33,776 bases of DNA from CAYNUJ01 sp964573255 (GTDB lineage Bacteria; Bacteroidota; Ignavibacteria; Ignavibacteriales; Melioribacteraceae): contig CAZNJB010000034.1 of assembly GCA_964573255.1 (NCBI GenBank), forward strand, positions 1 to 33,776, given 5' to 3'. A program made the translations under genes and the position numbers. The notes under the pieces were generated by a model. It was given only the letters and a program-made list of their open reading frames with translations. It was not told the DNA's origin and ran no database searches. Within the stretch, counting starts at the first letter, position 1. Every line of letters starts with the position of its first letter. Shown one piece after another: positions 1 through 8,847 of the stretch.

Positions 1-3
1 TTG

Positions 4-90
4 CGGAGAGGGAGGGATTCGAACCCCCGGAGGCTGTAACACCTCAACGGTTTTCAAGACCGCCGCATTCAACCACTCTGCCACCTCTCC
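4..90 (-). tRNA. tRNA-Ser (anticodon UGA)
   Basis: Read on the minus strand, the acceptor arms GGAGAGG (84-90) and CCTCTCC (5-11) pair perfectly. The anticodon loop CTTGAAA gives anticodon TGA at 54-56. A long variable arm, typical of class II serine tRNAs, and a T-loop with GGTTCGAATCC are present. The discriminator base is G, from position 4. The next three bases on the minus strand are CAA, so CCA is not encoded and must be added by nucleotidyltransferase. It decodes UCA (and other UCN by wobble). Bases 91-299 between it and the amylase gene hold no gene that I can see. Confidence 0.96.
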
Positions 91-299
91 TCATAACCGG
101 TTGGTTAACAAATTTTCAAAATTTGAAGCGAAATTATAAGGATTTTATTTCATAAATGCTAAATTCTTTTTCACAGTTTTTTTAGTGTCTAAAACATCAT
201 TTTTTGTATCTGCCGTTTTATCACTATTTTGTGCTCCTTGTTTTGGCTTTATTCAATGAAATTTATAATAATGTTAAACAAATAGAGATTTATGCTAAG

Positions 300-2138
300 A
301 TGAAAAAATTATTCTTTTTTACACTCACGGGAATTCTTTTGGTTGTATTAACGAATTGCAGAGTAAACGAACCGCAAATCGATCGTGTTCCACAATGGGC
401 AAAAAGTGCCGTGTGGTATCAAATATTCCCGGAAAGATTTAACAACGGCGATAAGTCGAATGACCCAACTCCCAAAGATATGGAAGGTGTTTGGCCTTAT
501 TTTATACCTGAAGGCTGGCAAGTTCATCCTTGGACGAGCGACTGGTACAAATTGCAGCCTTGGGAAGAAAATACCGGTCACGATTTCTATTGGAACGCGG
601 GAATTCGCCGTTACGGAGGGGATTTACAAGGTGTGATAGATAAATTGGATTATTTGGCCGATTTGGGAATCAATGCAATCTATTTTAATCCGCTTTTCGA
701 GTCGAATTCACTACACAAATATGATGCAACAATGTACAGGCATATCGATAATAATTTCGGTCCTAATCCGGAATTGGACAGACAAATATGGGAGAGTGAA
801 AATCCGGCCGACGAAAAGACTTGGAAATGGACTACAGCAGACACATTGTTTCTCCACTTAATTAAGGAAGCTCATAAAAGAAATATAAGAGTTATTATCG
901 ACGGTGTGTTTAACCATGTCGGTACTCTATTTTGGGCATTTAAAGATGTTGTGGAAAAACAGGAAAAATCAGAATTCAAGGATTGGTTTACAATCAAAAA
1001 ATTTGATGATCCGGGAACACCTGAGAATGAATTTGAATACGAAGGCTGGTACGGTGTGAAAGATTTACCCGAAATTAGAGAAGATGAAAACGGATTAGCA
1101 AAGGGATTCGCAGATCATATTCACAAAATAGTTAAGAGGTGGATGGATCCGGATGGCGATGGTAACCCTTCGGATGGAATTGACGGATGGCGTTTGGATG
1201 TGGCTGAAATGGTGAATCACAATTTTTGGAAGAAATTTAGAATTTGGGTTAAATCCATAAATCCGGATGCATACATTGTTGGTGAAGTTTGGTGGGAAGA
1301 TTGGAAAGTTAATAAAATGTTTAACGCTGCACCGTGGCTAAAGGGAGATCAATTCGATGCGGTGATGAATTATAGATTTACACGTGCGGTAAAACAGTTC
1401 GTTTCCGATATTAAAATGGGAATAGGTCCATCAGCTTTTGTTGATTCTTTATTCAACCAATACCGAGATTATGACAAAGAAAATTTATTTGTGTTGATGA
1501 ACCTGCTCGGAAGTCACGATACCGAAAGACTTTCCTCCCTAATTGTTAATCCGGATATATGGTACGATCACGGTGCTTTACCGAGAGCCGATAACGATTG
1601 GGATCCTCGTAAACCGAATGAAACGGAAAGAGCCAAGCAAAAATTGATGGTTGCGCTCCAAATGACATTACCCGGCGCACCGCACATTTATTACGGCGAA
1701 GAAGCAGGTATGTGGGGTGGAGACGATCCGGATGATAGAAAGCCGATGGTTTGGCCGGAATTAAAATATGAGGATGAAACGCACCATCCTTTCGGTAAAA
1801 CGAGGCAGAAGGATAAAGTGGAATTTGATCGGAATCTCTTTAACTGGTATAAGAAGATGATAGCTATCCGAAACGGCAATAAAGCTTTATCACTCGGTGA
1901 TGTCGAATTCAAAGTAATTGATGAGGATAAAAAGATACTTGCATATAAAAGAAATTACAAGGATGATACAATTCTTGTAATTGTTAACAATAATTCCGGT
2001 AGTCAAGTGATTTCTCACAATTCATTTTTCGAACTGGGCGGATCAATGAAGGATTTGGTTTCAGGGAATGTTTATGACAACATTACCGAAATAAAGTTTG
2101 AGCCGTACCAAATAATGGTTCTAAAAATAACGGAATAA
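300..2138 (+). CDS. GH13 alpha-amylase family glycoside hydrolase, predicted lipoprotein
   Basis: A 612-residue alpha-glucan hydrolase of the GH13 family, resembling alpha-amylase or cyclomaltodextrinase/neopullulanase. The four classical GH13 regions are visible: DGVFNH (D201-H206), GWRLD with nucleophile D300, VGEVWW with acid/base E329, and SHD with D407. An all-beta C-terminal domain follows from about residue 530. I chose ATG 300 over an in-frame start at 204 because it opens a clean signal peptide (MKKLFFFTLTGILLVVL) ending in a lipobox-like LTNC with Cys20. The protein therefore probably acts on maltodextrins in the periplasm or at the cell surface. Asn just before the lipobox cysteine is less usual. 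Exact substrate specificity cannot be read from sequence. It appears monocistronic, with its own terminator. Confidence 0.9.
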   Translation: MKKLFFFTLTGILLVVLTNCRVNEPQIDRVPQWAKSAVWYQIFPERFNNGDKSNDPTPKDMEGVWPYFIPEGWQVHPWTSDWYKLQPWEENTGHDFYWNAGIRRYGGDLQGVIDKLDYLADLGINAIYFNPLFESNSLHKYDATMYRHIDNNFGPNPELDRQIWESENPADEKTWKWTTADTLFLHLIKEAHKRNIRVIIDGVFNHVGTLFWAFKDVVEKQEKSEFKDWFTIKKFDDPGTPENEFEYEGWYGVKDLPEIREDENGLAKGFADHIHKIVKRWMDPDGDGNPSDGIDGWRLDVAEMVNHNFWKKFRIWVKSINPDAYIVGEVWWEDWKVNKMFNAAPWLKGDQFDAVMNYRFTRAVKQFVSDIKMGIGPSAFVDSLFNQYRDYDKENLFVLMNLLGSHDTERLSSLIVNPDIWYDHGALPRADNDWDPRKPNETERAKQKLMVALQMTLPGAPHIYYGEEAGMWGGDDPDDRKPMVWPELKYEDETHHPFGKTRQKDKVEFDRNLFNWYKKMIAIRNGNKALSLGDVEFKVIDEDKKILAYKRNYKDDTILVIVNNNSGSQVISHNSFFELGGSMKDLVSGNVYDNITEIKFEPYQIMVLKITE

Positions 2139-2149
2139 TTTTCAATCAT

Positions 2150-2186
2150 AAAAAGCGGCAATCGAATATGATTGACCGCTTTTTTT
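2150..2186 (+). terminator. Rho-independent terminator after the GH13 gene
   Basis: Arms aaaaagcggcaatc and gattgaccgctttttt pair over about 14 bp with one bulged base and a 6-nt loop, running into a T-tract. It starts 11 nt after the amylase stop codon. Confidence 0.8.
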
Positions 2187-2298
2187 ATTTTTATCACTTA
2201 ATATTTATTAACAAATTTTCAAGTTGAAGAATAACTTTATTACTCCTTTATTTACGCCCGGAATATTTAATTACTCTTTAGTTTCGAAATTTAATCAC

Positions 2299-2302
2299 GG
2301 AG
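2299..2302 (+). promoter_or_regulatory. Shine-Dalgarno that decides the tex start
   Basis: GGAG lies 6 nt before ATG 2309 but only 3 nt before the in-frame TTG at 2306, so ATG 2309 is the preferred start. Confidence 0.6.
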
Positions 2303-2308
2303 TTATTG

Positions 2309-4474
2309 ATGGATATAGTCAAAAAAATTGCAGAAGAACTGAATTTACGCACTGAACAAATCAATACTGTACTTGCTTTATTCAAAGAAGATGCAACAAT
2401 TCCTTTTATTGCCAGATACAGAAAAGAAAAGACAGGCGGATTGGATGAAGAGCAGCTCCGTGATATTGAAGAAAAGTATAATTATTTAACTCTTCTCGAA
2501 AGTCGAAAAGCAACTATTCTCAAGAGTATAGAAGAGCAGGGTAAATTAACCGATGAGTTAAAAGCAAAGATATTAAAAGCCGAAAAGTTACAGGAGGTTG
2601 AAGATCTTTATCTGCCCTATAAACCGAAGAGAAAAACTAGAGGAACGGTAGCTAAAGCAAAAGGTTTAGAACCTCTGGCAATGTTTATCTTGGAGAACCC
2701 GGAATTTGACGGCGATTTTATTGCAAAACTTTCCGAATTTGTTGATGAGGAAAAGGGTGTAAAGAATACCGACGAAGCTTTGCAGGGAGCTAAAGATATT
2801 ATCGCAGAAATGATTTCGGATAATGCGGAAATTAGAAAAATAGTACGCGAAATTTTAAGCAGCGAATCCGTTGTAACTTCCCGCAGAGTCCTTCTTCCTG
2901 AAGAAACTGAAGAGAATATGCAAAATGATAATTATCAAGTTTATCACGATTTTAGAATAGACATTAAAAGCATTAAACCTCATCAAATTTTGGCAATTAA
3001 TAGGGGAGAAAGAGAAAAATTCCTAAGAGTGGGATTAGAATTCGAGAAGGATGAGATCTTAAAAAATATTTATGATAAATTCGTTCAAAACGATTCGGTA
3101 TTCGAAGAGATTTTGAGGGAAACGACCGAAGATGCTTTTAATAGATTAATTTTCCCCTCTTTGGAAAGAGAAATAAGAAAAGAATTAACAATTATTGCGG
3201 ATGAACATGCAATTGAAGTATTCGCTTCAAATTTAAGACAGTTGCTTTTACAGCCGCCGATCTTGAATAAAATAATAATGGGAATTGACCCGGGTTATGT
3301 GAGCGGATCGAAAGTTGCGGTTATTGATGAAACCGGTAAATATATAGAAGGAAAAACAATTTATCCCCATCCTCCTCAGAAGAAGATGGCTGAAGCCAAA
3401 AAAATTGTAAGCGATTTGGTGAAAAAATATAATGTCGAATTAATTGCAATTGGGAACGGAACAGCAAGTCGTGAAACGGAATTAATGATAGCCGAATTAA
3501 TTAAAGAGGAAAACTTAAACTGTCATTACCTGATCGTTAATGAAGCGGGTGCTTCGGTTTATTCGGCATCAAAATTAGCTAAGGAGGAATTTCCCGATTT
3601 GGAAGCCAGCCAGAGGGGTAATATTTCTATTGCTCGTCGTGTGTTGGATCCTCTAGCCGAACTCGTTAAAATTGATCCTAAATCTATCGGTGTTGGTTTG
3701 TATCAGCACGATGTCGATCAGAAATTATTATCGAAGAAATTGGACGATGTTGTTGTGAGCTGTGTGAATTATGTGGGTGTAGACTTAAATACTGCTTCGG
3801 TTTCACTCCTTACTTATGTTTCGGGATTAAATAAAAGAATTGCAAAAGCCATTGTTAATTATAGGGAAAGCAACGGAAGTTTTAATTCAAGAGCCGAATT
3901 GATGAACGTTAGCGGCGTAGGGGAAAAAGCATTTGAACAGTGTGCGGGCTTCTTGAAAATACCGAACGGGGAGAATCCTTTCGATAATACATTTATTCAT
4001 CCGGAATCGTACCAAGCTACTGAGAAGTTATTGGAATTAACCGGCATTCAACCTTCTGAAATAAGTAACAAAGGTGCAATTATTGAACTGTTCGTTAAGA
4101 ATAAAGGGTATGAAAATATAGCCGAAAAAATCGGTGTTGGTGTTCCTACGCTAAAAGATATTATTGAGAATTTGAAAAAACCGGGCAGGGATCCCCGAGA
4201 AGAAATGCCAAAGCCAATTTTAAGAAGTGACGTTCTTAAAATGGAAGATTTGAGAGAAGGTATGGTATTGAAGGGAACGGTCAGAAACGTTGTTGACTTC
4301 GGCGCATTTGTTGATATCGGTGTAAAGCAGGACGGACTTTTGCACATTTCCGAAATTGCGGATAAATATATTAAACATCCGCTTGAAGTCTTGTCGGTTG
4401 GTGATATAATAGACGTAAAAATTCTTTCCGTAGAAGTTGAACGCGGTAGAATTTCGCTGAGTCTTAAAATATAG
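2309..4474 (+). CDS. tex: Tex family S1 RNA-binding transcription accessory protein
   Basis: A 721-residue cytoplasmic nucleic-acid-binding protein of the Tex/Spt6-like family, at its usual length of roughly 720-780. Domain order is the N-terminal helical Tex domain with FIARYRKEKTGGLDE near residue 35, then a YqgF/RNase H-like domain starting MGIDPGY (D327). Next come helix-hairpin-helix segments around residues 510-560 (VSGVGEKAFEQCAGFL), and a C-terminal S1 domain from about residue 645 (GTVRNVVDFGAFVDIG, GLLHISE). Family members influence transcription and expression; the precise role is not fixed by sequence. The stop codon lies only 2 bp from the stop of the convergent dGTPase-like gene, with no terminator between, so 3' transcript overlap is likely. 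Confidence 0.95.
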   Translation: MDIVKKIAEELNLRTEQINTVLALFKEDATIPFIARYRKEKTGGLDEEQLRDIEEKYNYLTLLESRKATILKSIEEQGKLTDELKAKILKAEKLQEVEDLYLPYKPKRKTRGTVAKAKGLEPLAMFILENPEFDGDFIAKLSEFVDEEKGVKNTDEALQGAKDIIAEMISDNAEIRKIVREILSSESVVTSRRVLLPEETEENMQNDNYQVYHDFRIDIKSIKPHQILAINRGEREKFLRVGLEFEKDEILKNIYDKFVQNDSVFEEILRETTEDAFNRLIFPSLEREIRKELTIIADEHAIEVFASNLRQLLLQPPILNKIIMGIDPGYVSGSKVAVIDETGKYIEGKTIYPHPPQKKMAEAKKIVSDLVKKYNVELIAIGNGTASRETELMIAELIKEENLNCHYLIVNEAGASVYSASKLAKEEFPDLEASQRGNISIARRVLDPLAELVKIDPKSIGVGLYQHDVDQKLLSKKLDDVVVSCVNYVGVDLNTASVSLLTYVSGLNKRIAKAIVNYRESNGSFNSRAELMNVSGVGEKAFEQCAGFLKIPNGENPFDNTFIHPESYQATEKLLELTGIQPSEISNKGAIIELFVKNKGYENIAEKIGVGVPTLKDIIENLKKPGRDPREEMPKPILRSDVLKMEDLREGMVLKGTVRNVVDFGAFVDIGVKQDGLLHISEIADKYIKHPLEVLSVGDIIDVKILSVEVERGRISLSLKI

Positions 4475-4476
4475 AC

Positions 4477-5745
4477 TTAAGTTAAATCTACTATAGAACC
4501 GAACTCCGGATCGAATAAGCGTTTGTATGTTCTTAATGCGAAAGAATCGGTCATTCCGGCAATATAATCGCAAACTAAGCGAGCTCGTTTTTGTTTATCC
4601 TCTTCATTGCGGATGACGTAATCGGAAAAGTCGGGTAATAGTTTAACGTCTTTTACCTCTTCAACATAATTTGCATTGAGAACATCAAAAATTTTGGTGA
4701 GCATTGCATTCCCTTTGAACTCCATTTGGTGAAGCTGTGCAGATTGGAATACGAGTTCTACCGAAATGCGTTTATATACCTCTGCTTTTTCGAAGCATTC
4801 TGTATCAATTACCAATTCATATTTATAACGATTGGTTAAATCGTTCATAAAAGTATCGCGTTCTTTAACCGAGCATGATTGAACAAAATCGCCTATTTGA
4901 GAACCGAATTTTCTTTTAAAATCTCCTGAACGAATCCATTCCATAATTTCTTCGAGATAACGTATTTGGTTTTTCGTCAACTTACCTCTGTTTTCATCAA
5001 GCCATCTCGAAATTCTTGCAATGGTCATAAAGCCCGCGTAAATGCTGTCTACAATGTCGTGAACCGCATAAGCAGTATCATCTGCCCAATCCATTATTTG
5101 GCATTCAATACTTCTAAATTTATTCATTTCTTTGGGTGAATTAAAATCGCCGGTTCTCGAATCAAAAACAAAATCTACATATTTTTTTTGTTCGTTGTAT
5201 AAGAAATGATTTAGCGGCTGTTCAAAATCCTGATATAATGCTTTGTATTTTAATATGCTGTCGATGAATGCGCGTGTTGCATTCATTCCTCTTCTTCTTT
5301 TTTCGATAGTGTAGAAAATTTCCGTGATTTGTCGTAATGTTTGTGCATTCCCTTCAAATCCGCCGTAATTTTTCATAAGTTTATTTAATGTGCGTTCGCC
5401 TGCATGACCGAAAGGAGGATGACCCAAATCGTGAGCCAAACAAGCAGACTCAACTAAATCGGTATCTATAAAATATTCTTCGTTAAATATATTTTTCTGG
5501 GAATGGTTTAAATAATTACAAATACTTCTTCCAATTTGCGCCACTTCAATCGAATGAGTTAATCGTGTTCTGTAAAAATCAAATTCACCTGGAATAAAAA
5601 CTTGCGTTTTCCCTTGAAGTCTTCTGAACTCGGATGAATGGATAATTCTATCCCTGTCAATTTGAAAGGGGGTTCTGAAATCGTCGTATCTTGGACTCTC
5701 TTTAATCCTTGCAAAATCGAATTCGGTGTAAAATTTGTTTTTCAT
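4477..5745 (-). CDS. dGTPase-like HD-domain triphosphohydrolase
   Basis: A 422-residue member of the deoxyguanosinetriphosphate triphosphohydrolase-like family, which splits dNTPs into deoxynucleosides and triphosphate and helps control dNTP pools. The HD metal site is visible: H64 in RLTHSIEVAQ, H105-D106 in LAHDLGHPPFGHAGE with H109 and H114, and a distal Asp in MDWADDTAYAVHD (D222/D223). The N-terminal FRTPFQIDRDRIIHSSEFRRLQGKTQV is the family signature. The start ATG has no clear Shine-Dalgarno sequence. It is convergent with tex, and 185 bp separate its start from the divergent PorV-like gene. Whether the preferred substrate is dGTP cannot be told. Confidence 0.92.
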   Translation of the reverse strand: MKNKFYTEFDFARIKESPRYDDFRTPFQIDRDRIIHSSEFRRLQGKTQVFIPGEFDFYRTRLTHSIEVAQIGRSICNYLNHSQKNIFNEEYFIDTDLVESACLAHDLGHPPFGHAGERTLNKLMKNYGGFEGNAQTLRQITEIFYTIEKRRRGMNATRAFIDSILKYKALYQDFEQPLNHFLYNEQKKYVDFVFDSRTGDFNSPKEMNKFRSIECQIMDWADDTAYAVHDIVDSIYAGFMTIARISRWLDENRGKLTKNQIRYLEEIMEWIRSGDFKRKFGSQIGDFVQSCSVKERDTFMNDLTNRYKYELVIDTECFEKAEVYKRISVELVFQSAQLHQMEFKGNAMLTKIFDVLNANYVEEVKDVKLLPDFSDYVIRNEEDKQKRARLVCDYIAGMTDSFALRTYKRLFDPEFGSIVDLT

Positions 5746-5930
5746 AATCAGTAATTTTTGTTTTAGATATATGTGAAGATACTAAAAATGTTACTCTTAA
5801 AAAATTTAATCAATTTCTGATAACTAACTGTTTTTGAATTGTTTTTAGAGTAAAGGGGCGAAATATTTACCTTGATTATTTTATGTTTTGCCTTTACTTT
5901 TGAATTAACTCTAGTAAAAATGAGGATTAA

Positions 5931-7172
5931 ATGAGAATTAAATTGAAATTAATGACGGCTGTAATTTTTTTTCTGAGTTTCAGTTTATATTATGCTCAAG
6001 GCGAAGCGGCAGTACCCTTTTTAAAATTACAACAATCGCCCCTCTTTATCGGTGCGGGTGAAACAGGAGCTTCGATGCCTACCGATGATCCGGCGGGGTT
6101 CTATTTTAATCCAGCTAATTTGGGCAATTTCTCCAGAACGTCAAATTTCGGATTGTATATAATGCCTTATCCTTCCGATTGGATGTCCCTTGGTCTTAAA
6201 AATAAAACTATGGGAATGAGTATAGGTTATAATTTTGCCGACTCGAAAATTAATTTACCCATTTCAATTGGTTTAGGATATATACACAACCGGTTTGACT
6301 TCGGCACTTTTTACCAGGGTAATGATTCTTTTGAAAGCTACGATAAATTTGATAACTTCAGTTTTGGTATCGGTGTCGACTATTATCTACGTTTTAACCT
6401 TGGTATTTCTTACAAATCCTTTTATTCCCAGCTCGGTAATATTAATATTGGTGATTCAAAAATTTTAGCTAGCACTTCGGGAAGTGCTTACGATTTCGGC
6501 GCTATGCTTACAATTCCAATTTCCCATTTACTAATTGAAAAGTATCAGTATTCATTGAATGACAATGCTTCTTTGATTCCGTCTTTTAATATAACTTTTG
6601 GTTATTCACTCAGTAATTATGGAGATGAAATTAATTACGGAGAGCCTGCTCAATCCGATCCCATTCCCCGTTCAGCGCGTGTCGGTTATACTGTTGATTT
6701 TGGTGTGAAAATGAAATTAAATAAAAATATTGTGAGCGTTGCTAAATTAAGTCTTATAACCGAAGTTAGTGATGTTTTGATAAAAAGGGGAATAGGGGAT
6801 AATGATAATTTATACATCAACTATCAAGGGTTTTTGGGAGATATTTCTCTATTCGAAAATTTAATTTTGCAAAAGGGGGGGGAAGATGTAACTATTCACA
6901 GGGGAAGCGTTTTTGATTTTTTGGAAACCGCAACATTAATGTACGGAAAAATTGACGGAAGAGGGTATTATAACAAAAGAACTCATGGCTTAATTATTCG
7001 TACTGACGGTATATTTAAATTACTTCTTTCTTCTATCGAGAATCCAAATATAAAATTTATGGCTGAGCACCTTTCGTTTCAATATTATAATGTAGAAAAT
7101 ATTGTAAAATCAAAAATTGAGGGAATATCTCTCCGTATTAAAAAAATAAATCTTGCGAATTTCGGATTTTAA
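5931..7172 (+). CDS. PorV/PorQ-like outer-membrane beta-barrel protein
   Basis: A 413-residue predicted outer-membrane protein. Residues 1-22 form a signal peptide (MRIKLKLMTAVIFFLSFSLY, then YAQG). The mature N-terminus (GEAAVPFLKLQQSPLFIGAG, then ETGASMPTDDPAGFYFNPANLG) resembles the PorV/PorQ/UPF0164 group, whose members act in type IX secretion or as related FadL-like barrels. Alternating aromatic/Gly strands follow through the protein. GAGG at 5922-5925, 5 nt upstream, supports ATG 5931. A run of eight G residues at 6875-6882 sits inside the frame (codons for K-G-G-E). It is monocistronic with a good terminator. Assignment to PorV itself rather than a paralogue is uncertain. Confidence 0.7.
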   Translation: MRIKLKLMTAVIFFLSFSLYYAQGEAAVPFLKLQQSPLFIGAGETGASMPTDDPAGFYFNPANLGNFSRTSNFGLYIMPYPSDWMSLGLKNKTMGMSIGYNFADSKINLPISIGLGYIHNRFDFGTFYQGNDSFESYDKFDNFSFGIGVDYYLRFNLGISYKSFYSQLGNINIGDSKILASTSGSAYDFGAMLTIPISHLLIEKYQYSLNDNASLIPSFNITFGYSLSNYGDEINYGEPAQSDPIPRSARVGYTVDFGVKMKLNKNIVSVAKLSLITEVSDVLIKRGIGDNDNLYINYQGFLGDISLFENLILQKGGEDVTIHRGSVFDFLETATLMYGKIDGRGYYNKRTHGLIIRTDGIFKLLLSSIENPNIKFMAEHLSFQYYNVENIVKSKIEGISLRIKKINLANFGF

Positions 7173-7199
7173 TATTTCGAGTTTCATATTACATTTTAG

Positions 7200-7234
7200 C
7201 TGCTCTTGGAAATTAGTTCCCAGAGCAGTTTTTT
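7200..7234 (+). terminator. Rho-independent terminator after the PorV-like gene
   Basis: A 10-bp stem (ctgctcttgg at 7200-7209 with cccagagcag at 7219-7228, one G-T pair) and a 9-nt loop are followed by six T residues. Confidence 0.88.
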
Positions 7235-7319
7235 GCTTATAATCAATCCGGAATTAATATCTTCTTCCTGTAAAATTTATATTATATTTCAATAGTTAAT
7301 AATTAATTTTTATGCAATC

Positions 7320-7754
7320 ATGACGATAAGAGAAAAACAGAGCGATTTAATAAAGAGATTTGAGGATTTAAGCGATTGGGAAGAAAAATATACTCAAATA
7401 ATCAAATTGGGTAGAGAACTGCCCGATTTGCCGGAGGAGTATAGGGTTGATAAGAATAAGGTTGAAGGTTGTCAATCGCAAGTGTGGATGCATGCGGAAT
7501 TTAAGGACGGCAGAATATACATACATGCTGATAGTGATGCAATGATTGTAAAAGGACTAATTGCAATTCTGGTAAAAGTTTATTCAGGGCATACACCTGA
7601 TGAAATTTTGAGTACTCCACCAGATTTTCTTAAAAAGATTGGTGTTGATACGCATCTTTCTCCAACCAGAAAGAACGGACTTTCGGCAATGTTAAAACAA
7701 ATTCAACTTTACGCCGTTGCGTTCAAAGCACTCGGCTCTAACGGAGCAAATTAA
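7320..7754 (+). CDS. sufE: SufE family cysteine desulfuration protein
   Basis: A 144-residue sulfur-acceptor protein for Fe-S cluster assembly. SufE takes persulfide sulfur from the SufS cysteine desulfurase onto a conserved cysteine and passes it to the SufBCD scaffold. The active-site Cys51 lies in KVEGCQSQVW, and the GRELPDLPEEYR and DSDAMIVKGLIAILVKVYSG segments are typical of the family. Length matches E. coli SufE (about 138). No clear Shine-Dalgarno sequence precedes ATG 7320. The next gene starts 1 bp after its stop, so the two are almost certainly co-transcribed. sufS and sufBCD are not in this window. Confidence 0.93.
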   Translation: MTIREKQSDLIKRFEDLSDWEEKYTQIIKLGRELPDLPEEYRVDKNKVEGCQSQVWMHAEFKDGRIYIHADSDAMIVKGLIAILVKVYSGHTPDEILSTPPDFLKKIGVDTHLSPTRKNGLSAMLKQIQLYAVAFKALGSNGAN

Positions 7755-7755
7755 T

Positions 7756-8331
7756 ATGCTGGGATTAAAAGTCGATTCTAATGCGGAATGGATAGATGCT
7801 GCTAAAGCCGATCTAATAAGCGTTATTATCGATCACGCCAATTGTGAAAAGAAGGCTGCTCAGACCGGGATGAATTTGATTAATGCATATCCGGATAAAA
7901 CTGAGCTGATCCTTGCAATGGCAGATCTTGTTGAAGAAGAAATAGATCACTACCGTTCGGTTGTTAAAATATTGAAAGAAAAAAATGTCACCTTAACACG
8001 CGATAAAGGGGATGAATATGCTCAAATGCTGTTTAAGGGACTTCGAAAAACTCAGCCTGAACGATTACTCGATCACCTTTTGGTTGCCGGAATTATTGAA
8101 GCCAGAAGCTGCGAAAGACTTAAAATACTTGCCGATAATATCGAAGACGATAAACTGAAAGAATTCTATTTAAAGCTGTTCCAGTCGGAAGCCGGTCACT
8201 ATGTTACATTTGTTAAGCTCGCGAAATTATATTTTGCGGAAGATGAAGTAAACAAGAGATTGGATGAATTAACCGATATGGAAGCCGCAATCGTTAAGAA
8301 CCTCCCTAACAAACCGCTAATGCACGGATGA
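7756..8331 (+). CDS. MiaE-like tRNA-(ms2io6A)-hydroxylase family di-iron protein
   Basis: A 191-residue ferritin-like four-helix protein resembling MiaE, the non-haem di-iron monooxygenase that hydroxylates the isopentenyl group of ms2i6A37 in tRNA. Likely iron ligands are E31 (NCEKKA), E62-x-x-H65 (EEIDHY), E115 (IIEARSCE) and E145-x-x-H148 (SEAGHY). I start it at ATG 7756, not at the in-frame TTG 7717 inside sufE: the ATG has GGAG at 7743-7746 and opens directly on the conserved MLGLKVDSNAEW. One base separates it from the sufE stop. The modification step before hydroxylation needs the Fe-S enzyme MiaB, which may explain the pairing; that is inference. Confidence 0.85.
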   Translation: MLGLKVDSNAEWIDAAKADLISVIIDHANCEKKAAQTGMNLINAYPDKTELILAMADLVEEEIDHYRSVVKILKEKNVTLTRDKGDEYAQMLFKGLRKTQPERLLDHLLVAGIIEARSCERLKILADNIEDDKLKEFYLKLFQSEAGHYVTFVKLAKLYFAEDEVNKRLDELTDMEAAIVKNLPNKPLMHG

Positions 8332-8369
8332 CGGAATAAGTCAAGTTAATTAATCGGTATTAAATTAAA

Positions 8370-8732
8370 TCAGTTTGCTTTTATTGCACTCCAAACAATA
8401 CTCAACCAACCGGCAATAAGAAATAATCCACCTATTGGTGTAAAGAAAACGATGAATCCAACACCGCTGAGTGCATATGTATACAGTGAAAATGAAAAGA
8501 GGAATATTCCGGTAGAAATTAGAATAAACGGTATCTTTATTTCCATTTTATCGTAAAACGCTAAACTCAGTAAAACCACGGAATGAATTAAATGATAGTG
8601 TGTTCCGGTTTTAAAAATATCGAGCATCTTTTTACTTAACATATCGTTGAATGTATGCGCTCCGAATGCTCCGAACGCTACAGCCAGAGCACCTGAAATT
8701 CCGGCAATTATTAAATAATGTTTCTTTTTCAA
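8370..8732 (-). CDS. DUF423 family small integral membrane protein
   Basis: A 120-residue protein with about four hydrophobic helices. It has the DUF423 signature near the N-terminus (SGALAVAFGAFGAHTF) and THYHLIHSVVLL. The molecular function of the family is unknown. The start codon is TTG at 8732, supported by GAGG 5 nt upstream and by the lack of any closer ATG before the conserved segment. It is convergent with the MiaE-like gene, 38 bp away, with no obvious terminator between. Confidence 0.88.
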   Translation of the reverse strand: MKKKHYLIIAGISGALAVAFGAFGAHTFNDMLSKKMLDIFKTGTHYHLIHSVVLLSLAFYDKMEIKIPFILISTGIFLFSFSLYTYALSGVGFIVFFTPIGGLFLIAGWLSIVWSAIKAN

Positions 8733-8737
8733 TTTAA

Positions 8738-8741
8738 CCTC
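8738..8741 (-). promoter_or_regulatory. Shine-Dalgarno supporting the TTG start of the DUF423 gene
   Basis: On the minus strand GAGG is followed by 5 nt and then TTG (8732-8730). This supports a genuine non-ATG start. Confidence 0.6.
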
Positions 8742-8847
8742 AAGATTTTTCCTAATTAAATTAATTCTCCAAATTCCGGTTATTCGAAAGAGGTAGAATA
8801 CTTAATGATACCAGTTAATAATTCTTAAAATTTCTAATGATAATTTA

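Noticed and set aside
204..299. Longer N-terminus for the GH13 protein starting at 204
   Set aside because: It would bury the signal peptide and lipobox behind 32 unconserved residues; ATG 300 opens a normal export signal.
105..2222. Shared 15-mer ttaacaaattttcaa at 105-119 and 2208-2222
   Set aside because: Flanks differ and the sequence is AT-rich; two copies are not enough to name a repeat.
4220..4573. 117-codon open frame on the minus strand across the tex end
   Set aside because: It overlaps the conserved S1 domain of tex and the 3' end of the dGTPase-like gene in other frames and shows no recognisable protein features.
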